From contig NZ_JAOTBD010000015.1 in the NCBI RefSeq assembly GCF_026162625.1, forward strand, positions 1-64,000: a DNA stretch of 64,000 nt, in the 5' to 3' direction. This DNA is from Paracoccus beibuensis (GTDB lineage Bacteria > Pseudomonadota > Alphaproteobacteria > Rhodobacterales > Rhodobacteraceae). Position 1 is the first letter of the stretch. Each line of letters starts with the position of its first letter. The notes beneath the pieces are model-generated. The model made no database searches, was not told the origin of the DNA, and was given only the letters and a program-made list of their open reading frames with translations. The position numbers and the translations under genes were made by a program. Below, piece by piece: positions 11,116-19,997 of this stretch.

Positions 11116-12752
11116 GGGGGTTTGCTGGCCGCAGCCTCACCGGAACCGATTTCGCCCCGGTAGCGCGCCAGCAGCAGGTCGACATGCGCCTGCAAGCTGG
11201 GCATATGCAGCTCCTCGTCAAAAAAGGTCTTGCGCAGTGAGGCGTCGCGAACAAGCCGGTCCAGTTGCGCGCGGAAGTGGTCGGCGTCGCCGGCGGTGAA
11301 TACGAAGTCGTCCGGCCGTGTCAGCGTCTGCTTGGCTCCGACATTGGAGGACAGAAGCGACGGGACGCCAAGGCGTGCCAGCTCGACCGTGACCTGGTTG
11401 AACGTCTCCCACCAGATCGAGGGAACGACGTTCAGGTCGATCATCTGCGACAGCGCGGTGATCTGGTTGCGGGCATAGCTGGGGATGACCTTGACGCTGC
11501 GGAACCGCGTCTCGAGCTGGGCAAGCTGGCGTTCGCGCTGGGGCGACAGCCGCGCCACGATCAGAAGGTCGACATTTTCCCGGTAGAACGGATCGTCGAT
11601 TTCAGAAAGAGCATCTATCAGGAACGGCAGGCCCTTCGACCGAATGTCGTAGCCGATGAACGAGAGCGTCAGCGCCGTATCGGCCGAGGCGGCATCGGCA
11701 GCCCGACCCGTGGTCGCCCGCGCTGGACGTCCGGCACGCAGCGCCCGGCGTTCCTCGGGCGAGATCTCGATGTCGATCGGCAGCAGCAGCGTCTCGACCC
11801 GGGTGCCGTCCGGCAGGAACCGCATCGCCGTCTGTCCGCACAGATCCGACACGGCGAAGACTCCGTCGAGGTTGCGCAGGGCGACGCCGTTGGCTTCGCG
11901 CCACTGGCGGAAGGCCCAGCCTTCGAGCAACCGGGCACCCGGCGCGTGCGGGCGCGGCGGGCGGGTCTTTGGGCCGGCCTGCCAGCCATGGGATTTGCCG
12001 ACATCGGTCTTGGGGCGAAACTGCCACTGGCGAAAGCCCGTGCGCAAGCCCGAGGCGACGTCACGCGCAAGATTGCGGACCGCCTTGACGTAGGACTTCG
12101 TGCCCGAGAAGCTGTCGAACAGGAAGCCGCCGAGCGGGTGCCCCGCCAGCCCGCGCCCCTTGATCGCGCCACCGACGCGGTCGAAGGCGATGAGATCGGC
12201 CATCCTGTGATCGCTTCCAAGGCAACCGACGCAGCTTTGGCCGTCGTGATAATCGTTGCAAGGCCGCCGGTTGTCGTAAAGCAGTTCGATCTGCGGGCAG
12301 ACCGGCATGTAGTTGTGGAACGTGTAGAAGATCCGCCGCAGATTGCCACCTCTTGCCAGGTTCAGCACGTCGGCGCCGATCCCTTCGAGGTTGTGGATGT
12401 GGAGTGCGTCGAACGGCCCGTTGACGTCGATGAAGTCGCGCACGAGGCGCGGCGTCACCTGGTCGCGCAGCCACTGGTCGACCGAGTTGAAGGCCGCATG
12501 CGCAGGGGCCTTGATGGGTGAGTTGACCAGCGTGAAGGTTCGCAGGCGGGGATTGTCGAAGACGTTCGATGTCTCTTCGATCGCAGGCTTGCGGTTGAAG
12601 AAGCGGTAGCGCTCACCCGAGGACAGAAACCACACCTCGACCCCGTCGCGGGAAAGAAGCTCGGTGATGACGTTGCGGAGATACATGGTGACGCCGCCGC
12701 CCGCCATAACCGGGCTGTCGAACTGCGCCCAGTTGTAGATCAGGATTTTCAT
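11094..12752 (-). CDS. GT4-type glycosyltransferase with Cys-rich insert
   Basis: The start is ATG at 12752, which overlaps the stop of the upstream HAD gene (ATGA at 12749–12752), and gives 552 residues. It begins MKILIYNWAQFDSPVMAGGG, the usual opening of GT-B enzymes with a glycine-rich acceptor loop. Near 135–180 lies FYTFHNYMPVCPQIELLYDN with further Cys residues (PCNDYH..SCVGCL), a cluster known in a subset of GT4 enzymes that may bind a metal. The C-terminal half holds LSFIGYDIRSKGLPFLIDAL and GVPSLLSSNVGAKQT, the donor half. It is transcribed on the minus strand with the HAD gene, opposing the sulfotransferase cluster. Confidence 0.8.
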   Translation of the reverse strand: MKILIYNWAQFDSPVMAGGGVTMYLRNVITELLSRDGVEVWFLSSGERYRFFNRKPAIEETSNVFDNPRLRTFTLVNSPIKAPAHAAFNSVDQWLRDQVTPRLVRDFIDVNGPFDALHIHNLEGIGADVLNLARGGNLRRIFYTFHNYMPVCPQIELLYDNRRPCNDYHDGQSCVGCLGSDHRMADLIAFDRVGGAIKGRGLAGHPLGGFLFDSFSGTKSYVKAVRNLARDVASGLRTGFRQWQFRPKTDVGKSHGWQAGPKTRPPRPHAPGARLLEGWAFRQWREANGVALRNLDGVFAVSDLCGQTAMRFLPDGTRVETLLLPIDIEISPEERRALRAGRPARATTGRAADAASADTALTLSFIGYDIRSKGLPFLIDALSEIDDPFYRENVDLLIVARLSPQRERQLAQLETRFRSVKVIPSYARNQITALSQMIDLNVVPSIWWETFNQVTVELARLGVPSLLSSNVGAKQTLTRPDDFVFTAGDADHFRAQLDRLVRDASLRKTFFDEELHMPSLQAHVDLLLARYRGEIGSGEAAASKPPQDSAAE

Positions 12753-14827
12753 CGCGATATCAATCCGATTATCCGATTCAAGACCGGATTGAGCCAGCCA
12801 AGGCGGCTGGCGGCCATGCTGCCCTGGACCCAGCGATCCTCGTAGAGGCAGCGTGACAGGTCCGACCGCAAGCGCCACAACCGCACGCGGCGCAAGAGGC
12901 CGCCTTCGGTGATCTCGGTCAGGCCCGCCTGGTGGGTCAACCCCTCGACCGCCCGGAGCGTCGCCCGCCGGGGCTGGGCAAAGCGGCTGACGATCGCCCG
13001 CCGGATCGCCGCATCGGCATCTCGGTCCGACAGCGGAGAGACGCGCAGCAACCGGTCGATGCTCCGAGCGGTGCGCAGCAGGCGGGTTCGCCCGACCGGC
13101 CCTTCGTCTTCGTTTCCCGGCCCGAAAACCGGATGAAGCATGCCTGCCGCATCCGCGCGGTAGTCGCGCAGGCTGCCACGGCTGCGGTCCACGGCGAACG
13201 GCTCCAGCCAGGCGAAGTTGAAGGCGGCGGCGCGGTGGCGCCAATCGCTGCGGCCGACCATGACGGGGTCAAGCATGGTTGCCCGGGGATGCATGCGGCC
13301 CAGGTTGCCGGCGAAGAACCGGTTGGCCGCAAACATCATCAGCGCCATCCGAGAGCGGACGGGATGTCCCGCGTGCTGGAGGAAATACATGTGTTCCGAC
13401 AACGATTTCAGGACGGTCCCGGAATACCCGATGTCGACCAGCAGGATGCGCTGATCCTTGGTGAACAGGTCTTGCTGGTCCAGGTAGGCGATGACCCGCC
13501 GGCGCTTGGCCTGAATGACATCGTCCAGCTGCCCTGCAATCCACTCGTCCGCAACCAAGTCCGCCACCGCCAGATCCTGGGCCTGGTCCGTCAGCGCCCC
13601 CAGTTCGTCGGGCTGAAGGCCAAATGCCCGGACGATGCCGCCCAAGGTGGGCTCCTCGTCCTGAAGCCAGCGGACGTGGAAGTTCAGGTATTCCTCCCAG
13701 TTCGGATCCGTCCTGTCCGGGCAGGTCAACAGCACCCCGGCGCGACGGCTGAAGGCGAGGTCGCCCATCCGCGGAAGGTCAAGTGCATCCGCCGCGCCGC
13801 TGTCCTCGATCAGCTGCCGTACCAGGTGGTGATAGATCGTGCCATCCCGCGTCAGAAAGAGAATCCGGTCGAAGCCGCCCTGCTGCGCGGTTGTCATAAC
13901 CTGCCGGGCGAAGCTGAGAAAACCGGCAGAGATGAGCCTGACCATGCCTTCGGCCGGCTCTCCTGCAGCGATCTGATCGACCAGGCGCGTCGCGGCGGCG
14001 GGCCGCCGATGAGCACCGAGATGCGTCAGGTGATCCAATCGCGCCTTGTGAACCTCGTTTTCGCTGTTGAAGTAGTGCAGCGCGTCCCAGCCCCGTTCCC
14101 GTGGGCGGGTCACGTCGTTCGTCCAGTTGTCGCCCAGGTGCAGCCGCCGCACGCTGCCGCAGTCCAGCGCCCGGTTGATATGGTCGAACATCACCCCGCT
14201 GTTCTTCGTCACGCCGACGTCGCAGGACACGAAGATGTGGTCGAAGAACACGGTCAGTCCGTGATCGTCCAGTATCAGCCGCAGCCAACGCTCTCGCAGG
14301 TACATGTCGGAGACAAGGACCAGCGTCTTGTTCTGGGCCTTCAGCGCGATCACGAAGTCGCGCATTTCGGGGTTTATGACCAGGACGCGCCGCTCTGTCT
14401 CTACCTCGAAGGCGATCAAGGCCTCGACGGCGCGCGCCCTTCTGGCAGGATCCGAGACATATGGTTCCAGCGCAGTGTCGAAGACGTCCGCAAGGTCGAC
14501 CTCGTTGCGATAACCCGCTCCGGCGACCATTCCGGCCGCCTTCACAGCGTCCTGATGACGGTAGCGGCAATGAAGCAGCAGTCCGGCCGGCAGCGGACCA
14601 TCATCGCCGCGGATCATCCTTTCGCCGAACTCGGCCGTCTTCAGATGCACATCATCGATGGCGATGGTCCGGGAAACCAACGTATCGAAAAGATCGAAGC
14701 TGATGATCCGGTACGGCTGCACCAGCGCGCTCAGCTGCTCGGGATGCGAGAAATTGTTGGCGTCAAGGCCAAGGCGCCCGAACTTGCGCTTCGCTGCTGC
14801 CAGCGCAGCCCGCTCGGGGGCCATCAT
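12749..14827 (-). CDS. HAD-superfamily hydrolase-like protein of polysaccharide clusters
   Basis: The likely start is ATG at 14827 (MMAPERAALAAAKRKFG), giving 692 residues; the adjacent ATG at 14824 is equally possible and no clear ribosome site helps. Residues about 37–280 are a HAD domain: ISFDLFDTLVSRT holds motif I (DxFDT), VLVSDMYLRERWL motif II, and HLGDNWTNDV motif IV with the second acidic pair. Residues about 290–600 form an associated domain containing ILFLTRDGTIYHHLV and ILLVDIGYSGTVLKSL. Such proteins occur beside glycosyltransferases in capsule and LPS clusters; substrate is unknown. It overlaps the downstream glycosyltransferase by four bases. A 239-bp divergent spacer separates it from the plus-strand gene at 15067. 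Confidence 0.75.
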   Translation of the reverse strand: MMAPERAALAAAKRKFGRLGLDANNFSHPEQLSALVQPYRIISFDLFDTLVSRTIAIDDVHLKTAEFGERMIRGDDGPLPAGLLLHCRYRHQDAVKAAGMVAGAGYRNEVDLADVFDTALEPYVSDPARRARAVEALIAFEVETERRVLVINPEMRDFVIALKAQNKTLVLVSDMYLRERWLRLILDDHGLTVFFDHIFVSCDVGVTKNSGVMFDHINRALDCGSVRRLHLGDNWTNDVTRPRERGWDALHYFNSENEVHKARLDHLTHLGAHRRPAAATRLVDQIAAGEPAEGMVRLISAGFLSFARQVMTTAQQGGFDRILFLTRDGTIYHHLVRQLIEDSGAADALDLPRMGDLAFSRRAGVLLTCPDRTDPNWEEYLNFHVRWLQDEEPTLGGIVRAFGLQPDELGALTDQAQDLAVADLVADEWIAGQLDDVIQAKRRRVIAYLDQQDLFTKDQRILLVDIGYSGTVLKSLSEHMYFLQHAGHPVRSRMALMMFAANRFFAGNLGRMHPRATMLDPVMVGRSDWRHRAAAFNFAWLEPFAVDRSRGSLRDYRADAAGMLHPVFGPGNEDEGPVGRTRLLRTARSIDRLLRVSPLSDRDADAAIRRAIVSRFAQPRRATLRAVEGLTHQAGLTEITEGGLLRRVRLWRLRSDLSRCLYEDRWVQGSMAASRLGWLNPVLNRIIGLISR

Positions 14828-15066
14828 CGCGCCGATCCGCGTCAACTGAGATACAAGCAACGAATGGTCCGATATTGTCGAGTGGGGTCGATCACCGGCC
14901 CGAAAGCCGGCGTCGGTACCCCGCCCTGATACGGCTCTTGCCCGGGAATCGTCAAGGCGGGCACGGCAGAACTGCGGATCGCGGCGGTTGCCGGACGGGA
15001 ACGCGGCGTGGTAACCGCGGATATCCGCCGGCATTTCAGTCGGCCTTGCAAGGTCGCGAATCCCCC

Positions 15067-16047
15067 ATGGTCTTGGACAAGCCCACCATCGCTGCCGCTG
15101 TCGTGACCCATAACCGGCTGGACAAGCTGGCCGTCACGATCGAGCGCCTTCTGGCCGAGCCGGTGGCGCAGGTGGTGGTGGTCGACAACGCCTCGACCGA
15201 CGGAACCGCGGAATGGCTGTTCTCGCAGGACGATCCGCGCCTGATCGTGCACAGGAACACCGCCAATCTTGGTGGTGCGGGCGGGTTTTCGGTCGCCATG
15301 GAGATCGCACGGGACCGGACGGCTGCGGACTGGATCGCCGTCATGGATGACGACGGACGGCCCGAGCCCGGCGCGATGGCTGTCTTTTCCAACATGGACC
15401 TCGACGGTTGGGACGCCATCGGCGCGGCCGTATTTCACCCGGATGGCCGCATCTGCGAGATGAACCGCCCCTATCGCAACCCGTTCTGGCACCGCCGCGC
15501 CTTTCTGCGCACGCTGGCGCGGATGCCCTTCGGGCGCGGGCGCACCGGGTTCCACCTGCGCGACGCCGACTACTTGCCCGAGGCGCCGGTATGTGCCGTG
15601 GACATGAGCAGCTTCGTCGGGCTTTTCCTGTCCCGGTCGGCGCTGGTGCGGGCGGGGCTGCCTGACCCGCGGCTGTTCATCTATGGCGATGACCAGCTCT
15701 ACACCCTCAAGATGCGGCGGCAGGGTCTGCGCATCGGCTTTGCGCCACAGGTGCGGTTCGAACACGACACCGCCGCCCAGCAGGCGCAGAGCGGACTGGT
15801 GCTTCGGCCAATGTGGAAGGTCTACTACATGTACCGCAACGCGCTGATCGCCTATCGCGTGGCCGCGGGGCCGTGGTTCTGGCCGCTGGTGCCAGTCTTG
15901 CTGCGAAAGTGGCGGAAGAAGTCGGCCGACTATGGCTCGGATGCTGTCCTGTTCCGCCAGATCCTGGATCGCGCGGTACGCGATGGCCTGGCATCGCGGC
16001 TCGACCGTCCTCATTCGGAAGTTCTGCGCCTTGCCCAGGGCAACTGA
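15067..16047 (+). CDS. GT2 glycosyltransferase, galactofuranosyl/rhamnosyl-transferase type
   Basis: The start ATG at 15067 gives MVLDKPTIAAAVVTHNRLDK and 326 residues. The GT-A fold is clear: AAAVVTHNRLDKLAVTIERL, VVVVDNASTDGT, NLGGAGGFSVAM near 68, and WIAVMDDDGRPEPGA near 92 with the DDD metal site. The later segment LPDPRLFIYGDDQLYTLKMR holds the acidic base motif of the family. This NxGGAGGF pattern is typical of GlfT2-like and rhamnosyl enzymes that use NDP-sugars in cell-surface polymer synthesis. It is divergent from the HAD gene. The 270 bp after its stop, up to the next gene, shows nothing recognisable. Confidence 0.82.
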   Translation: MVLDKPTIAAAVVTHNRLDKLAVTIERLLAEPVAQVVVVDNASTDGTAEWLFSQDDPRLIVHRNTANLGGAGGFSVAMEIARDRTAADWIAVMDDDGRPEPGAMAVFSNMDLDGWDAIGAAVFHPDGRICEMNRPYRNPFWHRRAFLRTLARMPFGRGRTGFHLRDADYLPEAPVCAVDMSSFVGLFLSRSALVRAGLPDPRLFIYGDDQLYTLKMRRQGLRIGFAPQVRFEHDTAAQQAQSGLVLRPMWKVYYMYRNALIAYRVAAGPWFWPLVPVLLRKWRKKSADYGSDAVLFRQILDRAVRDGLASRLDRPHSEVLRLAQGN

Positions 16048-16317
16048 TCGGCGTGTTGCCGGTCGGGTCTGATCGATTCAAGTCACGCAGCGGTGGAACC
16101 GATCGCAAATCTCATCCGCAGCTCACCGAGGATGAGGGGACTGGGCATCAACGATCAGGATCGAGTTTGGACGATGCTCATGAAGATCTGCGACAAGCAG
16201 CGTGAAAACAAACGTCACGGCAGTGGTGCGGCTTGTGGCCGAGCGAGACAGGATATCTTCGCCCGTTCATCGGCTTCTGGACCATCTGGACACATGAAGC
16301 ATGCCGCCGAACAGCGA

Positions 16318-16908
16318 TCACTCGATGTGGCCGGCGATGGCGCGGCCCAGGGCAAAGACGCGCTGTTCCAGGATCACCGGCGTCTCGCAGACATAGGTCA
16401 GCGACTGCTGGCGCTCGGTGAAGATGCGGATGTCCCAGTCCAGCGCCTCCTCCGCGGCGTCGATGGCGTCGAAGTCCGGCTCGGCAGCGGCTTCCTGTTC
16501 GGCCATCTTGGCGCGCCGTTCGTCGATGCGGTCGGCCATCTGCACCTGCGACCTGCCATAACGCGCGATGCCGGCAATGATCGTGCTGCGGTCGCGCTCG
16601 ATCTTGTCGAAGATCGCCTGCATCAGAGCCACCAGCGACGCGTCATCCGCCTCGGCGGCGAACGCGGCAATCTCGGCCTCGGCCTCCTCCAGCGGCAGGC
16701 GGCGCTGTTCCAGCCGCGCAGCCAGCTGTGCAATCTGCGGGTCGCGCACCAGTTCCGCCGTCCGCTCATCGGGCTGCGGGCCGGTCCAGACCTGCCCCAA
16801 AGACAGATGCGGCTGCTTGCGCTGAATGCAGGGCCAGTCAGGATCGGTGCCCGTCGCGGCCCAGGCGGGGGCCGCCAACACTGCCAGCACCAGGAACAAG
16901 CGGATCAT
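16318..16908 (-). CDS. Secreted helical protein, last gene of the PQQ-associated ABC operon
   Basis: This 196-residue protein has a Sec signal peptide (MIRLFLVLAVLAAPAWA, cleavage after about 17). The mature part has one N-terminal Cys (DWPCIQRKQP), a late Cys (YVCETPV) and a long Glu/Ala/Arg-rich helical centre (about 60–165) suited to a coiled coil. It is not assigned to a named enzyme. The start overlaps the permease stop by four bases (ATGA at 16905–16908), so it belongs to the ABC operon. In comparable operons of methylotrophs an exported protein of unknown function occupies this place. A periplasmic accessory role is inferred. Confidence 0.75.
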   Translation of the reverse strand: MIRLFLVLAVLAAPAWAATGTDPDWPCIQRKQPHLSLGQVWTGPQPDERTAELVRDPQIAQLAARLEQRRLPLEEAEAEIAAFAAEADDASLVALMQAIFDKIERDRSTIIAGIARYGRSQVQMADRIDERRAKMAEQEAAAEPDFDAIDAAEEALDWDIRIFTERQQSLTYVCETPVILEQRVFALGRAIAGHIE

Positions 16909-17711
16909 GCGGGACCTCCTTTCCGGCGGGCCCAGAGGCCCTTTTGCGGATCATACATGAAGACGGCCGCCCCGAAGAACCCCGCCAAACATCCTAGAAC
17001 GACTGCAAGCGAGGTCCAATTGACCTGCAGATAGAGCGCGAACCGGATCAGTTCGACCGCGTGGGTGAAAGGGTTCACCGCGCAGATGTCGTGCAGCAGC
17101 GGCGAACTTTCGTTCATTCGCCACAGCGGATACAGCGCCGAGGACGCGAAGAACATCGGGAAGATCACGAAGTTCATCACGCCCGCAAAGTTTTCCAGCT
17201 GCCGGATGGCGCTGGACAGGAACAAGCCCATCGCGCCCAGCATCAGCCCCGACAGGATCAGCGCCGGGATGACGGCGATGTAACCCCATATTGGTGGCTC
17301 GATCCCCCAGAACCAGGCGATGGCGAGGAAAGTATAGACCTGGATGATCGACACGACCACGCCCGCCACGAGCTTGGACCCCAGCAGGAACCATCGTGGG
17401 AACGGGCTGACCAGCAGCGTGCGCATGGCCCCCGTCTCGCGGTCATAGACCATCGACAGTGACGACTGCATGCCGTTGAACAGCTGGATCATCGCAACCA
17501 GTCCCGGCGTGACGTAGACCTCGTAGAGGACATAGGTTTGGTAGGGCGGCGTGATCGACAGGCCCAGGACGGCGCGGAAGCCCGCGGCAAATATGAACAG
17601 CCAGACCAGCGGCCGCACCAGCGCCGCAAGGAAGCGTCCGCGCTGGTTGACGAAGCGCAGTGTCTCGCGGCGGGAAATGCCCAGGAAGGCCGTCAGCCCG
17701 CCGCGCCTCAT
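16905..17711 (-). CDS. ABC-2 type permease, PQQ/alcohol-dehydrogenase-associated (PedC/LutF-like)
   Basis: This 268-residue protein has six hydrophobic segments and the ABC-2 permease pattern, including QLFNGMQSSLSMVYDRETGA ahead of LLVSPFPRWFLLGSKL and FASSALYPLWRM in the last loop. The family is regularly paired with PQQ-dependent dehydrogenases (PedC in Pseudomonas) and, in methylotrophs, with lanthanide uptake operons. It should form the membrane channel for the ATPase encoded immediately upstream, whose stop it overlaps (ATGA at 17708–17711). Transported substrate is not shown by the sequence; lanthanide complexes are the favoured guess given XoxF nearby. Confidence 0.85.
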   Translation of the reverse strand: MRRGGLTAFLGISRRETLRFVNQRGRFLAALVRPLVWLFIFAAGFRAVLGLSITPPYQTYVLYEVYVTPGLVAMIQLFNGMQSSLSMVYDRETGAMRTLLVSPFPRWFLLGSKLVAGVVVSIIQVYTFLAIAWFWGIEPPIWGYIAVIPALILSGLMLGAMGLFLSSAIRQLENFAGVMNFVIFPMFFASSALYPLWRMNESSPLLHDICAVNPFTHAVELIRFALYLQVNWTSLAVVLGCLAGFFGAAVFMYDPQKGLWARRKGGPA

Positions 17712-18430
17712 GCCGTTACCCCGGTCAGGTCAAGGAAGGCCCGGGTCAGGCCATCGGACCCGGCGATGTCGGCGGCCAAGCCGTGGCGCAGGACCGCTCC
17801 GCGATGCAGGATGACCAGGTCGTCGGTCGGCTCGATTTCGTCCATGATATGCGTGGCCCAGAGAGCCGAGACGTTGTCCTGCGCGATCAGCCGGCGGGTC
17901 AGGGCCAGCACCTCGGCCCGCGATTTCACGTCCAAACCCACCGTCGCCTCGTCCAGAAGCAGAAGTTCGGGGCGGTGCAGCAGCGCGCGGGCGATCTCGG
18001 CCCGGCGGGACTGGCCGCCGGACAGGGCGGTGACGCGGGCATCGGCCCGGTCCAGCAGGTCAACCTGGGCCAGCACCTCGTCGATGCGCGGACGGGCTAG
18101 GCGACCCGGAATGCCGTGCAGGCTTGCGTGATAGAGAAGGTTCTGACGGATGGTCAGGTCAGCGTCCATCGCCCGACTTTGGAAGACGACGCCCAGACGG
18201 GCCAGCGCCTGCGAAGGCTCGCGCCGCAGATCATGGCCGCCGACGCGGATCACCCCCGACCGGTTGTTGTATAGCCGCGTGATCAGGGAAAACAGCGTGG
18301 TCTTCCCCGCACCGTTAACGCCCAGAAGCGCGGTGAACTCACCGCGCCGGACGGTCAAAGACACGTCCTTCAGCGCCTGGACGGCGCCGAAGTCGTGGCT
18401 GACATGATCGATCTGTAGGGCTGGTGTCAC
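17708..18430 (-). CDS. ABC transporter ATPase, PQQ-dependent dehydrogenase system (LutE-like)
   Basis: The start is GTG at 18430, overlapping the upstream stop (GTGA), giving 240 residues. It has the full ABC set: Walker A GVNGAGKTT near 37, Q-loop VFQSRAM, signature LSGGQSRRAEIARAL near 135, Walker B LLLLDEATVGLD, and the H-loop in WATHIMDEIE. It energises the permease encoded next. The family is annotated as the ATP-binding subunit of a PQQ-dependent alcohol dehydrogenase-associated ABC system, and the same family is the ATPase of lanthanide transport operons. Both neighbours overlap by four bases, so subunit levels are probably set by coupled translation. Confidence 0.88.
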   Translation of the reverse strand: MTPALQIDHVSHDFGAVQALKDVSLTVRRGEFTALLGVNGAGKTTLFSLITRLYNNRSGVIRVGGHDLRREPSQALARLGVVFQSRAMDADLTIRQNLLYHASLHGIPGRLARPRIDEVLAQVDLLDRADARVTALSGGQSRRAEIARALLHRPELLLLDEATVGLDVKSRAEVLALTRRLIAQDNVSALWATHIMDEIEPTDDLVILHRGAVLRHGLAADIAGSDGLTRAFLDLTGVTA

Positions 18431-19002
18431 TGGATGTTGAAAACCGCCTGCAGCGTGTCGCCGGACGATCCCGGCACCGACAGCGTATAGCGCCCCGGCA
18501 GGATTGCAATGAAGCTGAATACCGCCGTACCGGCGCTGTCGAATTCGATGCTGTGGACGCCCATGGGGCGCACCTCGATGTCCTCGACCACGATCTCGTT
18601 GATCCAGATGGCGCGGAAGAAGTCGCCGCCAGACAAGGCCAGTTCCTGGCTGCCATCCGCGGTGATCTCGATCCGATAGTATCCGCCGGACTTGATCGTG
18701 TATTCGCCGCCGGCCACCGGCTGACCCGAGGCCAGCGTCAGCGGCGCCAGATCGGTGCGGTTTTCCCGCGCCAGAACGCCCGCAAACCCGTAGTCGAACT
18801 GCCCGGTCGCGTCATAAACGCCCTCGCCCGCGCTCTCCTCCTCCTCTTCCTCCTCCTCGGTGTCGGCGGCTTCGGTGGCCGCACCGTCCATGGTCGTATC
18901 GGCGGCCGGGGCTTCTTCGGGCTGCGATTCCTGGGCAGTCGTTGGCAGCGCCAGGATCAGCGCCAGCGCGGCGCCGGACATCAGCTTGGTCAGTATCGTC
19001 AT
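18427..19002 (-). CDS. Periplasmic protein with poly-glutamate tract in the ABC operon
   Basis: The start at 19002 is backed by AAGGAG about 8 bases upstream, giving 191 residues. A signal peptide (MTILTKLMSGAALALILALP) is followed by an acidic, Ala-rich low-complexity region (about 24–62) that contains eight consecutive Glu at 49–56. The C-terminal 120 residues are predicted beta-rich, with SGGYYRIEITADGSQ and FSFIAILPGRYTLSVPG, loosely like a cupredoxin fold but without an obvious copper Cys/Met set. It sits between the beta-propeller and the ATPase. A poly-Glu stretch in the periplasm could bind hard trivalent cations; this is inference, not demonstrated. It is not assigned to a known family here. 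Confidence 0.75.
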   Translation of the reverse strand: MTILTKLMSGAALALILALPTTAQESQPEEAPAADTTMDGAATEAADTEEEEEEEESAGEGVYDATGQFDYGFAGVLARENRTDLAPLTLASGQPVAGGEYTIKSGGYYRIEITADGSQELALSGGDFFRAIWINEIVVEDIEVRPMGVHSIEFDSAGTAVFSFIAILPGRYTLSVPGSSGDTLQAVFNIQ

Positions 19003-19025
19003 GGAAAGCTCCTTTATACGTGAAA

Positions 19026-19997
19026 TCAGTCGGGGGCGACGACGACGCCCCAAGGCTGCTGCCCGACCTGGACCGAGCGGACGACCTCGTTCGCCTCGAC
19101 GTCGATGATCGACACGTCGTTCGAATTGCCGTTGGTGGTATAGAGCCACTTTTCATCGGGCGAAAATGCCAGCTGCCAGACCCGCTGGCCGACCAGAAGA
19201 TAGTCGGTCACCTCGTCGGTCCGGGCATCGACGACGGCGACGCGGTTCGCCGGGCCAAGGGCCACGAACAGCTTTGTTCCGTCCGAGGTGACGCGGGCGC
19301 CCACCGGCTGGATCGCCTCGGGCAGGACGCCCGGAATCTCGAAGCTGATCTTCTTGGTGATCTGCTGCGTCGCGGGGTCGATGACGCTGACCGTTCCCCC
19401 GATCTCGGACGTTACGTACAGCTTCGACCCGTCCGCAGTGTACTGGGCAAAGCGCGGGCGGCTGTCGACCAGGACGTTCGCGGTGATCTCGAACGTCTCG
19501 GTGTCGATGAAATGCGCCATGTTCGTCGTTTCCGACGTGTTTATCACGACGGCGCCGTCCGGGCTGACGCCCATGCCTTCGGGTTCGACGCCGACCGGCA
19601 CCTCGGCCAGCACCTGATGGGTTTCGGTGTCGACCACGGTGACGATGTTGTCGTCCTCGTTGGCAATGAAGAGCGGGTTCCCCGACGGGTGCAGCACGAA
19701 CAGTTCCGGGTCAGGGCCCGACGGCAGGGTGTGCAGCTCCTCCATCGTGTTCGGGTCGAAGACGCGGACGAGGTTATCATCAGACGCGCAGACGTAAAGC
19801 TCGGTCCCGTCGGGGCTGATCGTGATGCCGCGCGGCCGATTGCCGACGGGATAGGTGCCGATCACCTCGAAGGTTTCGCCGTCGATGACGGTAACGTCGT
19901 TGCTGCGCTCGTTGGTGACGAAGACGCGGTTCGCCAGCGCGGCATCGGCCGAGATCAGCAGCGCAAGCCCGGTGGTGGCGGAAAGCAGGTGTTTCAT
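19026..19997 (-). CDS. YVTN-type beta-propeller protein, PQQ-ABC operon
   Basis: The start at 19997 overlaps the upstream stop by four bases, giving 323 residues. A signal peptide (MKHLLSATTGLALLISADAA) precedes seven or so repeats of about 42 residues with VSVIDPATQQ / VFVTNERSNDVTVIDGETFE patterns, the YVTN/NHL-like propeller. The family is described as 'PQQ-dependent catabolism-associated beta-propeller protein' and is a fixed partner of this ABC transporter. Location is periplasmic. A substrate- or metal-capturing role is possible; nothing in the sequence names the ligand. A second, shorter propeller is encoded on the other strand at 22418–23353. Confidence 0.87.
   Translation of the reverse strand: MKHLLSATTGLALLISADAALANRVFVTNERSNDVTVIDGETFEVIGTYPVGNRPRGITISPDGTELYVCASDDNLVRVFDPNTMEELHTLPSGPDPELFVLHPSGNPLFIANEDDNIVTVVDTETHQVLAEVPVGVEPEGMGVSPDGAVVINTSETTNMAHFIDTETFEITANVLVDSRPRFAQYTADGSKLYVTSEIGGTVSVIDPATQQITKKISFEIPGVLPEAIQPVGARVTSDGTKLFVALGPANRVAVVDARTDEVTDYLLVGQRVWQLAFSPDEKWLYTTNGNSNDVSIIDVEANEVVRSVQVGQQPWGVVVAPD

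Noticed and set aside
12932..14929. Long plus-strand open frame opposite the HAD gene
   Set aside because: Composition (Arg/Gly/Pro/His-rich) and lack of any motif show it is a shadow of the minus-strand HAD protein.
16048..16317. Possible small gene between the GT2 gene and the ABC operon
   Set aside because: Only short frames without ribosome site or conserved motif; judged non-coding.
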